In this document: in pieces, positions 1 through 7,996 of the stretch
Position numbering within the stretch: the stretch's first letter is position 1
Layout: each line of letters starts with the position of its first letter
Assembly (NCBI GenBank): GCA_017524845.1
Contig: JAFXUU010000056.1
Location: 1-64,000 of the forward strand
From: Oscillospiraceae bacterium
GTDB taxonomy: Bacteria; Bacillota; Clostridia; Oscillospirales; Oscillospiraceae
DNA: 64,000 nucleotides
Reading direction: 5' to 3'
Translations under genes and position numbers: made by a program
Notes under the pieces: model-generated
Database searches by the model: none
What the model was told of the DNA's origin: nothing
Seen by the model: the letters and a program-made list of their open reading frames with translations, nothing else

Positions 1-2
1 CA

Positions 3-176
3 CGGCTGCGCAGCGAAATGGAGCGGCTGCTGACCGAAACCAGGAGGCTTCTTGCGAGGAACCGTGACTTCCTGTGCAAAACTGCCCAGGCCCTGCAAGC
101 GAGGAAATACATCCTTCATTCGGAGATCCGGGCAATCAGGGATTCCTGCACGATCATCCCGCCGGAAGCTGCTTGA
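3..176 (+). CDS. C-terminal end of a probable FtsH-like (M41) protease, cut by window edge
   Basis: The reading frame is open from the first bases and ends at a TGA, giving 57 residues that are strongly helical and charged. The pattern of a leucine-rich helix followed by ALQARKYILHSEIRAIR resembles the last helices of FtsH-type ATP-dependent metalloproteases (a leucine-rich segment, then a helix with xxSEIRxIR). Such proteases are often carried on Clostridial integrative elements, which fits the integrase fossil found 3.5 kb downstream. The catalytic HExxH region and the ATPase domain lie outside the window, so the family call is an inference from a short tail. An unrelated coiled-coil protein is the main alternative. 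Confidence 0.4.
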   Translation, partial: RLRSEMERLLTETRRLLARNRDFLCKTAQALQARKYILHSEIRAIRDSCTIIPPEAA

Positions 177-485
177 GAAGCCCGCCGACAGCTGTGTGCC
201 GGCAATAGATGAGCGGAGGCCAAGCGGAGAGACGATAGGCTCATTTCAGAGAATAATGTCTTGATTTCCAATCGCGTCGAATTTGCCGTCCTTATAAACA
301 ACAGCAATATACTATTCCAGCAAACGCCCATGCGGCGGATTGAAAACATAGGCTGGCTGTGATATAATATTAAATTAATTAAGAATTTCGAACGATCCGG
401 GCTCGCTGCCTTACGGCGGTATGTCGCCGCAAAGACACACTATGCTTTAATCCGGAGGCAGCAGCGATTCGGGAAGGAGGCTCTT
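177..485. other. Intergenic region with promoter and leader
   Basis: This 309-base stretch is noticeably more AT-rich than its surroundings and has no convincing gene. It contains the promoter at 340-368 and a leader of about 110 bases that can form a GC-rich hairpin around 405-435. A strong Shine-Dalgarno sequence (GGAAGGAGG) lies just before the gene starting at 486. Confidence 0.6.
340..368 (+). promoter_or_regulatory. Sigma-A promoter for the 486-3434 unit
   Basis: TTGAAA at 340-345 and a perfect TATAAT at 363-368 are separated by exactly 17 bases. The position fits transcription of the four genes from 486 to 3434, which end at the terminator at 3541-3588. Confidence 0.75.
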
Positions 486-1244
486 ATGAGGGAAAATGAT
501 CGGTATGCGCCCTTTCGGCCGGAGCTGACGGCGCAGCAGAGGGAGCGGATCGAGCAATCGGAAAAGCCGACAAAGGAGTTCGGGCGCATCGCCATCGAGG
601 AGGCAAAGAATCAATTTGCGCTTCTCAAAAACGCAGAGGGAAAGACGGTCATCCTGCCGGACGAGCCGGAGATCTGTCTTCGCATTCCGGGGATCGATCC
701 CAAGGGCGTGTACAGCATCATCGATATGCGGTTCAAGGAGCGGACGCAGCGGCTGGACGCGGTGCTGAACCTGCGAGAGGAAGCCGTTCGCCGGGAGATA
801 CAGGATGTTCTCTCCTCGGAACCCGTGCGGGAATGCTGGGCAGCCGTAAAGGACCTGGCCGCGCGGCATCGGGTCCTGACCCGGGCGGAAAAGCTCTGCT
901 GGGATCAGGACGCGGCAGACGCCCTCCACGTGCGGCTTCGCAGGTTGGAGACCGATCCCGCTGTGGAGGAGCTGGATCTGGTGTTCCAGGGCTTGGAGTA
1001 TCTGGTGGGGATCCGGGAAGGGCTGGTTCCGGAGGAGGTGGAGCGCCTTTACCGGGAACGCCTGGGGGTGACCTTCACCCCGGAACAGCGCGAGGCGGCG
1101 CAGCGTCTGGTCCAGCCCGATGAAAGCAGGGTCGTTTTCGCCGACTTTGAAAACGTGCTGCTGCAGGCCCTGTTCAGCATGCCGGAGAACTGGGGCCTGA
1201 CCCTGGAGGAGCTGGAAGCGCTGCGGGATGATGAAGAAGAATAA
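486..1244 (+). CDS. Hypothetical protein, 252 aa (mobile-element cargo)
   Basis: I do not recognise a family. The product is soluble, charged and mainly helical, with no signal peptide or membrane segment. A proline-containing beta-like stretch near residues 55-75 (ILPDEPEICLRIPGIDPKG) is followed by long amphipathic helices, and the protein ends in an acidic tail (RDDEEE). The start is set by GGAAGGAGG eight bases upstream. It is the first gene of a unit read from the promoter at 340-368, and the 598-aa gene follows after 31 bases. Its position between an FtsH-like tail and an integrase fossil suggests integrative-element cargo. No function can be assigned. Confidence 0.7.
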   Translation: MRENDRYAPFRPELTAQQRERIEQSEKPTKEFGRIAIEEAKNQFALLKNAEGKTVILPDEPEICLRIPGIDPKGVYSIIDMRFKERTQRLDAVLNLREEAVRREIQDVLSSEPVRECWAAVKDLAARHRVLTRAEKLCWDQDAADALHVRLRRLETDPAVEELDLVFQGLEYLVGIREGLVPEEVERLYRERLGVTFTPEQREAAQRLVQPDESRVVFADFENVLLQALFSMPENWGLTLEELEALRDDEEE

Positions 1245-1275
1245 ACCGAGGACAGTTTGAGAGGGGAGCAGATTT

Positions 1276-3072
1276 ATGCCAAATCCGAAGAAAAAGGGAA
1301 AGAAGCTGGAACCGGAGCAGGTGGATGGACTTCAGGAGGCATACACCAAGAACAACACAGCTGCCCTGCTGGAGGACACCTTCGGCAAGTTTGAGAAGGC
1401 GACCAGCTCCAACTCGGCGATGCCCGATCTGGATCGGGCTGACCACATCATCATCGGCGGCCGCACCGCCACGGAGCTGCTGGTGGAGAAGTTCAACCAG
1501 GAGTTTCCAACCGTGCGCAATCCGCTGACGAAAGAAACCTACTCCGAATATCAGCGAAGCTCGGCGTACACGGTTTTCTATAAGCAGAAGGGCAAGGATT
1601 ACGTCAATCAGATGGTCTCCGAGGCCCTGGCCAAAGGGGAAGAAGTGAAGGTCTTTGTGCCGGACAAGGTGACCGGGAAGATCCAGAAGGATCCCATGAA
1701 GCTGACCCACACCGGGTATGAGCCCACCGGGTCGCTGGCGAAGCCGGCGCAGCTGAACCGCTGGCAGAGGTTCTGGAACAAGCTGGGCTTCTACAAGAAA
1801 GAGAAGGCGGCGGTGGTGAACTATGAGAAGGAGATGGCGCTCCGGAATAAGGTGCAGTTCTGCAACAAGGCCTCCCGGGCCTTGATGACCAGCAACTACA
1901 ACCGGTCCGCCAGCTACCAGGCAGAGCTGGAAAAGTATCATCCGGATATCGTCGAGGATATGAAGAAGAACTTCCCCACATTCGGAAAAGGCACCTTATT
2001 TGATATGGGGGAGGCAAACGGCTTCCGGACCTCCCGCAGCTCCTTCATTTCCACCGCGATGTGCTATCTTGCCACCAGGCGGGATGAGAACGGGAAACTC
2101 CTGTATACCAACGAGCAGCTTTTCGATCTGACGGATCCGAAAATGCAGAAGGCCCGGGCAGACGCCCTGAAGGAGGTCTACGAGCACTACAAGCCGGGGG
2201 CCCTGCTGAAGCAGGAAATGTTGAAGAAGCAAGAGGCGGAGGCAAAGGGGGAGAAATACGAGAACGACTCCAAGCTCCCCAATCTTCAGGCGGAGGCGAA
2301 AAAAGCCCAGGATTGGCTGGTGGATCTCCAGCACGACGAGGCGGACGTGATGCGGGAGCGTATCAGCGAGCAGGGCTCGAAGCTGGATCTCTCCAAGCCC
2401 GACCTGACCGAGCAGGAGGGCTATCAGGTGTACGGCCTCCTCAGCGACACCGCCTTCGAGCAGAGCCAGGATCTGCAGATCACCAAAAAACGGATGGACG
2501 AAAAGTACGGCAAGGGCGCCTATTGGGCCGCTACCGGCAAGCTGGGGGACTGCTGCCAGCCATCGCGGGAATTTGCCAAGTCCCTGTCCAGTCAGAAAGC
2601 CCTGCTCAACGGGATCCCGGGGAAGAATGTAGTCGGGATCATGGAAGAACTAGGCAACGTCTTCAAAGCCCAGGCCATTCAGCAGAAGATCACCCAGAAT
2701 CTGAAGGAAAATCCCGGCATGAAGTTTGCCGACGCGTGCACGGCAGACGACCGCGACGCGGCCTATAAAGCGGGCAAGGCGGCCGAGTATGAAGACGATT
2801 TGATCAATGATGCCAGAGAGAACGGGGAAGAGATCCCCCGTCTCATGCAGCAAAGCATCGACCTGGCCAATGAACAGATCAAGAATCCCGAGCAGTTCGG
2901 CAGGCAGATCCAGAACGGCGTGCTGGAGAGGCGCTTGAAGCTGGAGAAGCTGGCTCCCTACGGTTCGGAGGAGCCGAGCCGCTTTGAGATCCGGGATGCC
3001 AAAACGGTGGAGCGGGAGATGAAGCGGGAGCGGGAGCAGGAGCAGAGAGTGGACGATGCCCCGGTGCTGTAA
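1276..3072 (+). CDS. Large hydrophilic hypothetical protein, 598 aa
   Basis: No known domain is recognised. The N-terminus is very basic (MPNPKKKGKK). The rest is hydrophilic and helix-rich, with a probable coiled coil around residues 310-365 (Lys/Glu/Ala-rich) and a highly charged C-terminal tail (KREREQEQRVDD). There are no transmembrane segments or secretion signal, so a cytoplasmic or nucleic-acid-associated protein is plausible, although the size and coiled coil would also suit a structural protein. The start follows GAGAGGGGAG at good spacing. It sits second in the unit, between the 252-aa and 66-aa genes, and is probably co-transcribed with both. Confidence 0.7.
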   Translation: MPNPKKKGKKLEPEQVDGLQEAYTKNNTAALLEDTFGKFEKATSSNSAMPDLDRADHIIIGGRTATELLVEKFNQEFPTVRNPLTKETYSEYQRSSAYTVFYKQKGKDYVNQMVSEALAKGEEVKVFVPDKVTGKIQKDPMKLTHTGYEPTGSLAKPAQLNRWQRFWNKLGFYKKEKAAVVNYEKEMALRNKVQFCNKASRALMTSNYNRSASYQAELEKYHPDIVEDMKKNFPTFGKGTLFDMGEANGFRTSRSSFISTAMCYLATRRDENGKLLYTNEQLFDLTDPKMQKARADALKEVYEHYKPGALLKQEMLKKQEAEAKGEKYENDSKLPNLQAEAKKAQDWLVDLQHDEADVMRERISEQGSKLDLSKPDLTEQEGYQVYGLLSDTAFEQSQDLQITKKRMDEKYGKGAYWAATGKLGDCCQPSREFAKSLSSQKALLNGIPGKNVVGIMEELGNVFKAQAIQQKITQNLKENPGMKFADACTADDRDAAYKAGKAAEYEDDLINDARENGEEIPRLMQQSIDLANEQIKNPEQFGRQIQNGVLERRLKLEKLAPYGSEEPSRFEIRDAKTVEREMKREREQEQRVDDAPVL

Positions 3073-3093
3073 CGGGAAAGGAGCGCAGGTCCC

Positions 3094-3294
3094 ATGGTGG
3101 ATATGACGGTGTCTCTGGGAGCCGGAGCGCCGGAGGTCCCGGACGAGCTGGAGCAGGCGTTCTCCGCCCGGGACGTACCCACTGCCCGGCGGCTGCGCAC
3201 CGCCATGCTGGCGGAGGAGCTGTTCTGCGCCCTGCTCGAGGCAGCGGAAGGCGCGGGGCAGCTCAGCTGCAGCTTTCCCGGCCCCGGACGGTGA
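3094..3294 (+). CDS. Small acidic hypothetical protein, 66 aa
   Basis: The reading frame starts at an ATG preceded by GGGAAAGGAG and lies 21 bases after the 598-aa gene. The product is acidic and Ala/Leu/Glu-rich, predicted as two helices with a short tail, with no recognised motif. Its stop codon overlaps the GTG start of the next micro-gene (GTGA), a strong sign of translational coupling. The tight spacing and shared promoter support a real gene even though the length gives little coding evidence. Confidence 0.6.
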   Translation: MVDMTVSLGAGAPEVPDELEQAFSARDVPTARRLRTAMLAEELFCALLEAAEGAGQLSCSFPGPGR

Positions 3295-3434
3295 CGCTGC
3301 AATACAGGCTTCCGGACGGGGCGCCGACCCCCGACCTGCGCATGCTGCGGCGGCTGAACCGGGATTCCTGCACCGACGGTGTGCGTGTCCGATTCCAGGA
3401 AGGGCGCTGTACCATCACGGTATCGGAAAGCTGA
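3291..3434 (+). CDS. 47-aa micro-protein with GTG start, coupled to upstream gene
   Basis: A GTG at 3291 overlaps the TGA of the preceding gene in a four-base GTGA junction and opens 47 codons ending at 3434. The product begins VTLQYRLPDGAPTPD and ends in a beta-like stretch (CTITVSES). It is moderately basic with two cysteines. No separate Shine-Dalgarno is needed if ribosomes re-initiate at the overlap. It is the last gene before the terminator at 3541-3588. The family is unknown, and the gene is shorter than usual gene-finding cut-offs. Confidence 0.5.
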   Translation: MTLQYRLPDGAPTPDLRMLRRLNRDSCTDGVRVRFQEGRCTITVSES

Positions 3435-3540
3435 TCCATCCTGTTGTTTTCGCTATCAGTGTTCGTGATAAGCGCAAAAAAACGCAATCGGCGAATACCG
3501 AGCGATTTCCCGGAATAACGATTCCGGGCGATTGCTCCAC

Positions 3541-3588
3541 GGAGAGCCTTGTGCCGCAAAGGTTTCAGGGCTCTCCGCTTTGTTTTTA
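3541..3588 (+). terminator. Rho-independent terminator of the 486-3434 unit
   Basis: GGAGAGCC at 3541-3548 pairs with GGCTCTCC at 3569-3576, and GCTTTGTTTTT follows. It lies about 100 bases after the last gene of the unit. Confidence 0.65.
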
Positions 3589-3784
3589 GACTGTTTTTGC
3601 CGAATAGAAATTTCGGCAGACTGCCGTCGCATTTTCTGATGGACATGCCCATAAATGTCCAACGTGAAACTTGCGGCTGCACAATCTGCAGCTGATTTCC
3701 GGCGAGCGCGGCTGTTCTTTGCGGGAGAGAGTTCGTACTCGCCGCCAACCTTACGCGTCTTCGTCAGTTGTTTGTTGATGCAGA

Positions 3785-3814
3785 TTGACAGTGCTTCGCA
3801 TGCTGTGTTAGCAT
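3785..3814 (+). promoter_or_regulatory. Promoter for the condensation-like/zinc-ribbon/hydrolase operon
   Basis: A perfect TTGACA at 3785-3790 is followed after 18 bases by TAGCAT at 3809-3814. It lies 47 bases upstream of the ATG at 3861. It overlaps the alternative ATG at 3813, which argues against that earlier start. Confidence 0.5.
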
Positions 3815-3860
3815 GATGCACGTGTCCATCGCGTTATTTCACTTCAAGGAAAGGACCGAC

Positions 3861-5132
3861 ATGCAAAAAAACTGGTATCGGCTGGATACTGCTGCACTCA
3901 TATTCCCCGCTATCGCACGGCGGGACTGGTCCAACGGCTTCCGCCTGTCGATAACACTGACCGAAGAAGTGCGCCCATCTCTTCTGCAAAAAGCCGCGGA
4001 GGAAATGCGGGCCCGGTTTCCCTCTTTTTTCGTCGGGCTGCACAAGGGCTTTTTCTGGTATTATCTGGAGGAAAGCTCCCAGGGCGCCACGGTGCGGCCG
4101 GACTTTGCCTATCCGCTCACCTTCATGAGCTGCAGAGAACTGCAGAGCAGTTGTCTGCGTATCCTGTATTATAAAAACCGGATCGCGGTGGAATTCTTTC
4201 ACGCCCTCACTGACGGGCATGGCGGCAGTGTATTCCTATGCAGCCTGACGGCCCGGTATCTGGAGCTGCGCTATGGCCTGGACATCCCGAAAAACGACAC
4301 GGTTCTTTCCCTTACGGAGACACCGGAGGCAGAGGAACTGGAGGACAGCTTCCTGAAGCATGCCGCGCCGGTGGCTGCCTCCCGGAGGGAGGCGAAGTCG
4401 TATCATCTGCAGGGCGAACGCGAGGGCGGCGGCTATCGGCATCTCACCACAGGCATCGTGGACACGCAGGCGCTGCTGGACCAGGCCCACCGGCATGGGG
4501 TATCCGTGACGGCCTTTCTGGCCGCAGTCATGGCGCAAAGCATTATGGGAATGCAGGACCTGAAGCGCCGGAAAAGGCGGCAGCGTCCGGTGAAGATCAC
4601 CATTCCGGTGGATTTGAGGAGGCTGTTCGGCAGCCGGACCCTGCGGAATTTTTCTCTGGTACTCAATATCGGCGCGGACCCCCGCTTCGGCGATTACACC
4701 CTGGAGGAACTGTGCCGGCTCGTGTGGCACCGCCTCAGCGCGGAGGCTACCCGGCAGAATATGGCGGGCATGATCGCGGCGAACGTGCTTCCGCAGCAGC
4801 TGACCGCTCTGCGCCTCGCCCCGCTCTTTCTCAAGGACCTGGTCATGGACCTGGTCTACCGGCAGAGCGGGGAGGGGGGCGGCAGCCTGTGCATCTCCAA
4901 CCTGGGCCGGATGGAGCTGCCCGAGCCCATGGCTCCCCTGGTGAAGCGGCTGGAATTCATCATCGGCCCCCAGCGGAGTTATCCCAACAACTGCTCGGTG
5001 GTCAGCTTCGGAGAGAAGACCTGCATCAATATGATCCGCAACATCCGGGAATCGGAGCTGGAGCGCCGGTTCTTTTCCGCGCTGGTGGAGCTGGGGCTGC
5101 CGGTGGAAATCGAGACGAACGACAGGAGATAG
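3861..5132 (+). CDS. Condensation-domain / alcohol acetyltransferase-like protein
   Basis: The 423-residue product has the CoA-dependent acyltransferase fold signature HALTDGHGG near residue 114, matching the HxxxDG active site of condensation domains and alcohol O-acetyltransferases. It also has the late DLRRLFGSRTLRNF and SNLGR-type segments seen in that superfamily. It would transfer an acyl group to an alcohol or amine acceptor, but the substrates are unknown. I chose ATG 3861 because AAGGAAAGGA precedes it and the promoter at 3785-3814 overlaps the upstream ATG at 3813. Its stop overlaps the Shine-Dalgarno of the zinc-ribbon gene, and an alpha/beta hydrolase follows, so the three probably act together, perhaps in lipid or ester metabolism. 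Confidence 0.7.
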   Translation: MQKNWYRLDTAALIFPAIARRDWSNGFRLSITLTEEVRPSLLQKAAEEMRARFPSFFVGLHKGFFWYYLEESSQGATVRPDFAYPLTFMSCRELQSSCLRILYYKNRIAVEFFHALTDGHGGSVFLCSLTARYLELRYGLDIPKNDTVLSLTETPEAEELEDSFLKHAAPVAASRREAKSYHLQGEREGGGYRHLTTGIVDTQALLDQAHRHGVSVTAFLAAVMAQSIMGMQDLKRRKRRQRPVKITIPVDLRRLFGSRTLRNFSLVLNIGADPRFGDYTLEELCRLVWHRLSAEATRQNMAGMIAANVLPQQLTALRLAPLFLKDLVMDLVYRQSGEGGGSLCISNLGRMELPEPMAPLVKRLEFIIGPQRSYPNNCSVVSFGEKTCINMIRNIRESELERRFFSALVELGLPVEIETNDRR

Positions 5133-5135
5133 GCT

Positions 5136-5822
5136 ATGTACTGTGTGAAATGCGGCGTGAAGCTGCAGGAGGGGGTTTCCAGCTGTCCGCTGTGCCAGAC
5201 ACCGGTATGGAATCCCGACGAAAGCAAAAAGGAGGAGCTATATCCCAACAATCTCCCCCGTCACACGCGGGAGTCGGCCCTGGCGGGGGCCGCTGCGATG
5301 ACGGTAGTCTGCGTGATCGCCCTGGCCGCGGTGATGATCGTCTGCTTCCGGCTCTATGGCGCGCTTCGCTGGGGCAGCTACGCCGTGGGCGGCGTCCTGC
5401 TGTTTTACGTCGTTGCGATCCTGCCCGGCTGGTTCCGCCATCCCAGAAGCGAGGTGTTCGTCCCCGTGGACTTTGCCGCCGCTGCCCTGTTTACGCTGAT
5501 GGTCTGCCTGAAGACCGGGGGAAGCTGGTATCTCAGCTTCGCCCTGCCCGTGCTGCTCATGAGCTGCCTCCTGACGACGGCGCTGGTCTGCCTTTTGAAA
5601 TTTGTCCGCCGCGGCAAATACTATATTTTCGGCGGCTTTCTCGTCCTGCTGGGGGGCTTTACCGTGCTGGTGGAGCTGTTCGAGCATCTCACCTTCGGCA
5701 CGGCGATGTTCCGCTGGAGCCTCTTTTCCCTGGCCGTTTTCAGCGTGGTGGGTCTGTTTCTGCTCCTGTCGGGCATGATCCGGCCCCTCCGCCAGGCGCT
5801 GGAAAAGCACTTTTTCTTCTGA
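5136..5822 (+). CDS. DUF6320-type zinc-ribbon multi-pass membrane protein
   Basis: The 228-residue product begins with a zinc ribbon: Cys3, Cys6, Cys17 and Cys20 form two CxxC knuckles. A short linker and about six hydrophobic membrane segments follow, from residue 50 to about 207. This zinc-ribbon plus membrane layout matches DUF6320 proteins that accompany acyltransferase-like genes in Clostridia; that family name is from memory of the arrangement. It starts three bases after the preceding gene, with AGGAG formed by that gene's last codons, and is followed ten bases later by the hydrolase. Its role is unknown. A membrane partner or scaffold for the enzymes on either side is the simplest inference. 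Confidence 0.65.
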   Translation: MYCVKCGVKLQEGVSSCPLCQTPVWNPDESKKEELYPNNLPRHTRESALAGAAAMTVVCVIALAAVMIVCFRLYGALRWGSYAVGGVLLFYVVAILPGWFRHPRSEVFVPVDFAAAALFTLMVCLKTGGSWYLSFALPVLLMSCLLTTALVCLLKFVRRGKYYIFGGFLVLLGGFTVLVELFEHLTFGTAMFRWSLFSLAVFSVVGLFLLLSGMIRPLRQALEKHFFF

Positions 5823-5832
5823 GGGCGAGGCC

Positions 5833-6690
5833 ATGGCAAAGCATCTGTTTCATGTGGAAAAGCGAACGATCCCCGTGGGGGATCACAGCATCCGGCTTCT
5901 GATCCTCCGTCCCCGGAGCCCGGGCAAAGAGAAACCCACCGGCGTCCTCTGGGTCCACGGGGGCGGCTATCAGTCCGGCTCCGCCAAGGATGTGTTCGCC
6001 ACGCGCGCCCTCTCCCTGGTGGTGAAATTCGGGGCGATCCTGGTCTCCCCGGATTATCGTCTTTCCAAAAAGCACCCCTATCCCGCCGCTTTGCAGGACT
6101 GCTACGCCGCGCTCCTTTATATGAAAGAACACGCAGAGGAGATCGGTTTCCGGCCGGATCAGCTCATGGTGGGCGGTGAGAGCGCCGGGGGCGGCATGGC
6201 CGCCGCCCTGTGTATGCTGGCCCATGACCGGCGGGAAGTAAGCATTGCCTTTCAGATGCCCCTGTATCCCATGCTGGACGACCGGGACACGCCCTCCTCT
6301 GCGGACAATCACGCCCCCAACTGGAACACGAAACGGAATCACAAGGCCTGGAAGCGCTATCTGCGGGAGGCCTGGGGCACGGACCTCGTCTCCTGCTACG
6401 CGGCCCCCGCCCGCAGGACGGATTACCGCGGCCTGCCGCCCTGCTACACCTTCGTGGGGGACGTCGAACCATTTTACTGCGAAACCGCAGACTACGTCCG
6501 CCATCTGCAGGAGTCGGGAGTGGAGGCGGAGCTCGACGTTTATCCCGGTTGGTTCCACGCCTACGACCTCTTTTTCCCAACGAAAAAGATCGTAAGAGAA
6601 GCGATCTCCCGATTTGAGGCACACTTCGCCTATGCCCAGGCTCACTATTTCGCTCCTCAGGTTCCCTCTGAAGACAGCCGACCTTCTTGA
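5833..6690 (+). CDS. Alpha/beta hydrolase, hormone-sensitive-lipase-like esterase
   Basis: The 285-residue protein has the HSL-family oxyanion-hole motif HGGGY at residues 42-46 and the nucleophile elbow GGESAGG with Ser117. A GDVEPF segment late in the chain carries the likely acidic residue and GWFHAYD (His about 242) carries the catalytic histidine. It should hydrolyse short-chain esters or acylated small molecules in the cytoplasm, as there is no signal peptide. It is the last gene of the three-gene unit and ends shortly before the terminator at 6718-6761. Pairing with an acyltransferase-like gene suggests acylation and deacylation of the same compound class. Confidence 0.8.
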   Translation: MAKHLFHVEKRTIPVGDHSIRLLILRPRSPGKEKPTGVLWVHGGGYQSGSAKDVFATRALSLVVKFGAILVSPDYRLSKKHPYPAALQDCYAALLYMKEHAEEIGFRPDQLMVGGESAGGGMAAALCMLAHDRREVSIAFQMPLYPMLDDRDTPSSADNHAPNWNTKRNHKAWKRYLREAWGTDLVSCYAAPARRTDYRGLPPCYTFVGDVEPFYCETADYVRHLQESGVEAELDVYPGWFHAYDLFFPTKKIVREAISRFEAHFAYAQAHYFAPQVPSEDSRPS

Positions 6691-6717
6691 TTATCCAGAA
6701 ACCGGTATGAAGTCTTT

Positions 6718-6761
6718 GACACTCTCCCCGGAAAAATCCGTGGAGAGTGTCGGTTTTTTAT
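6718..6761 (+). terminator. Rho-independent terminator
   Basis: A perfect ten-base stem, GACACTCTCC with GGAGAGTGTC, is followed by GGTTTTTTATA. It closes the 3861-6690 operon. Confidence 0.85.
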
Positions 6762-6844
6762 AGACAGGCCCGGGACTGTGGTCCTCATACACATAGCTCG
6801 TGCCGCGGTGACAAAGCCCGGCTTCACTTTTGGCTGAGCGCTTG

Positions 6845-6874
6845 TTGACAAATGTCAAGAAAAGAATGTATAAT
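6845..6874 (+). promoter_or_regulatory. Full-consensus sigma-A promoter
   Basis: Perfect TTGACA at 6845-6850 and perfect TATAAT at 6869-6874 are separated by 18 bases. They lie 52 bases upstream of the gene starting at 6926. Confidence 0.8.
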
Positions 6875-6925
6875 TCGGAGGCAACAGCAGACCGGGAACG
6901 GCGGCAAAGCAAGGGAGGACGAATT

Positions 6926-7759
6926 ATGCCTGCACCGAACAAAAAAAGATTTGCCTTTGTCTTTGCGGGGTTCCTCCTTTGCCTGATCCTTGCAGCGATC
7001 GTCCTGTTTATGAGGCCGAGACAGCGGTTTGCCTCTTTTGAGGATTATTACCATGCGCTCTACCCGACGGTCCGGACAGGCGGGATTCTGGAATATGGCA
7101 CGATATACGAAAAGTATTATGATCTGCGCATAAAAGTTCACACGATCGCTGTGGTCACGCCTCTGGATGAACTGACCAGGGAGAACACCTTCTCCGTTTC
7201 CAGTGGGAATCGGTATTCCGGCGGCTATTCCGTGCGCAAGGTACGGGTCCTGAAGTATTTCAAGAACGCGAACGAATACGGAGAGGTATTCGAGTTGGCG
7301 GAGGAATGCGGACTGGCGGAGGACGGGTCCCTGGTGATGCAGGAGAACTGCTGGCCCATGCAGAAGGGAGACGTTTACCTGGTCTTCCTGGACGATAGCT
7401 ATGTCGTTCGGGAATATCCCACGCCCTTCCGCGGCTGTAACGGCAAATTCGACCTGACCCATCTGAATCTCAACTGCGCCGAACACAGCCGGATCCTGCT
7501 GACCGCGCTCCTGAAGCTGGATCTTCTGACGAAAAAGAGCCTCCGGCGGCCGGGGAAAGACTTGCTGGAAGCGGTCGATTCCGCAAGGGACGTCTACTGG
7601 CCGAAGGACGAGGAGCATCTGGCAAAAGAAGCGGAAATAACATGGCAGACATACGAGCTGTATACCCCATGGACGGACCGGAACTATCCGCTGACGATCG
7701 AGTGCGGGACAGACGAAGAAGGCGCGGTCTATCGTTATCTGCAAAGAATGCTGAGATAA
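6926..7759 (+). CDS. Membrane-anchored hypothetical protein, 277 aa
   Basis: The product has a basic N-terminus (MPAPNKKR) followed by one hydrophobic segment at about residues 8-27. It is probably anchored in the membrane with a 250-residue domain outside the cell. That domain mixes beta-type stretches (IKVHTIAVVTPL, GDVYLVFLDDSYVV) with a charged helical part. I recognise no family. The ATG at 6926 is chosen over an upstream in-frame start at 6830 because AAGGGAGG precedes it and the earlier start would lie upstream of the promoter. It stands alone between two terminators and has a near-perfect promoter, so it may be well expressed. Confidence 0.7.
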   Translation: MPAPNKKRFAFVFAGFLLCLILAAIVLFMRPRQRFASFEDYYHALYPTVRTGGILEYGTIYEKYYDLRIKVHTIAVVTPLDELTRENTFSVSSGNRYSGGYSVRKVRVLKYFKNANEYGEVFELAEECGLAEDGSLVMQENCWPMQKGDVYLVFLDDSYVVREYPTPFRGCNGKFDLTHLNLNCAEHSRILLTALLKLDLLTKKSLRRPGKDLLEAVDSARDVYWPKDEEHLAKEAEITWQTYELYTPWTDRNYPLTIECGTDEEGAVYRYLQRMLR

Positions 7760-7876
7760 ATGCCGTACGCCCCGGCCCGGCAATATTCTGCCGGATCAGT
7801 TTCCGAACGCTGAATGATTCATCCGGAATCCTTACAGGGCCGTCTGCGGCTGCGGCTCGGCCATTCTTCCGAAAAG

Positions 7877-7916
7877 CCCCGGGTACCGGTCTCAAGTGAT
7901 TGGTACCCGGGGTTTT
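7877..7916. terminator. Strong bidirectional terminator between convergent genes
   Basis: The eleven-base arms CCCCGGGTACC (7877-7887) and GGTACCCGGGG (7902-7912) are perfect complements. TTTT follows on the + strand and the mirrored AAAA (7872-7875) gives a T run on the - strand. It serves both the 6926 gene and the leftward gene ending at 7997. Confidence 0.75.
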
Positions 7917-7917
7917 G

Positions 7918-7955
7918 CTTATACGAATCTTCCGTTAAAACCAGACAAAGAATTG
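7918..7955. repeat. Dispersed short palindromic repeat, copy 1
   Basis: About 35 bases starting ATACGAATCTTCCGTT are nearly the same as 20190-20224, with a handful of substitutions and one single-base gap. Both copies lie just outside gene ends and beside GC-rich hairpins. The element is too small to encode anything. Confidence 0.5.
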
Positions 7956-7996
7956 CCACAACGATACGCTGCCCGGGCCCGGAGCCGTGCGAGGCT

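Larger units (their letters stand above)
3456..3821 (-). pseudogene. Tyrosine recombinase (integrase) fossil with deleted catalytic core
   Basis: The leftward frame joins two pieces typical of Clostridial conjugative-element integrases. One is an ICINKQL...GGEYELSPAKN segment, which normally opens the catalytic domain. The other is an FTLDIYGHVHQKMRRQSA segment, which normally surrounds the C-terminal catalytic tyrosine. Between them, only about 17 unrelated residues remain where an intact enzyme has roughly 100 or more carrying the Arg and His-x-x-Arg catalytic residues. The N-terminal DNA-binding domains are also absent. The gene therefore cannot work and marks the end of a decayed element. 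The rightward terminator at 3541-3588 lies inside its 3' part. Confidence 0.7.

Noticed and set aside
3813..3860. Upstream ATG as start of the condensation-like gene
   Set aside because: It overlaps the predicted -10 element and lacks a Shine-Dalgarno; the ATG at 3861 has one at good spacing.
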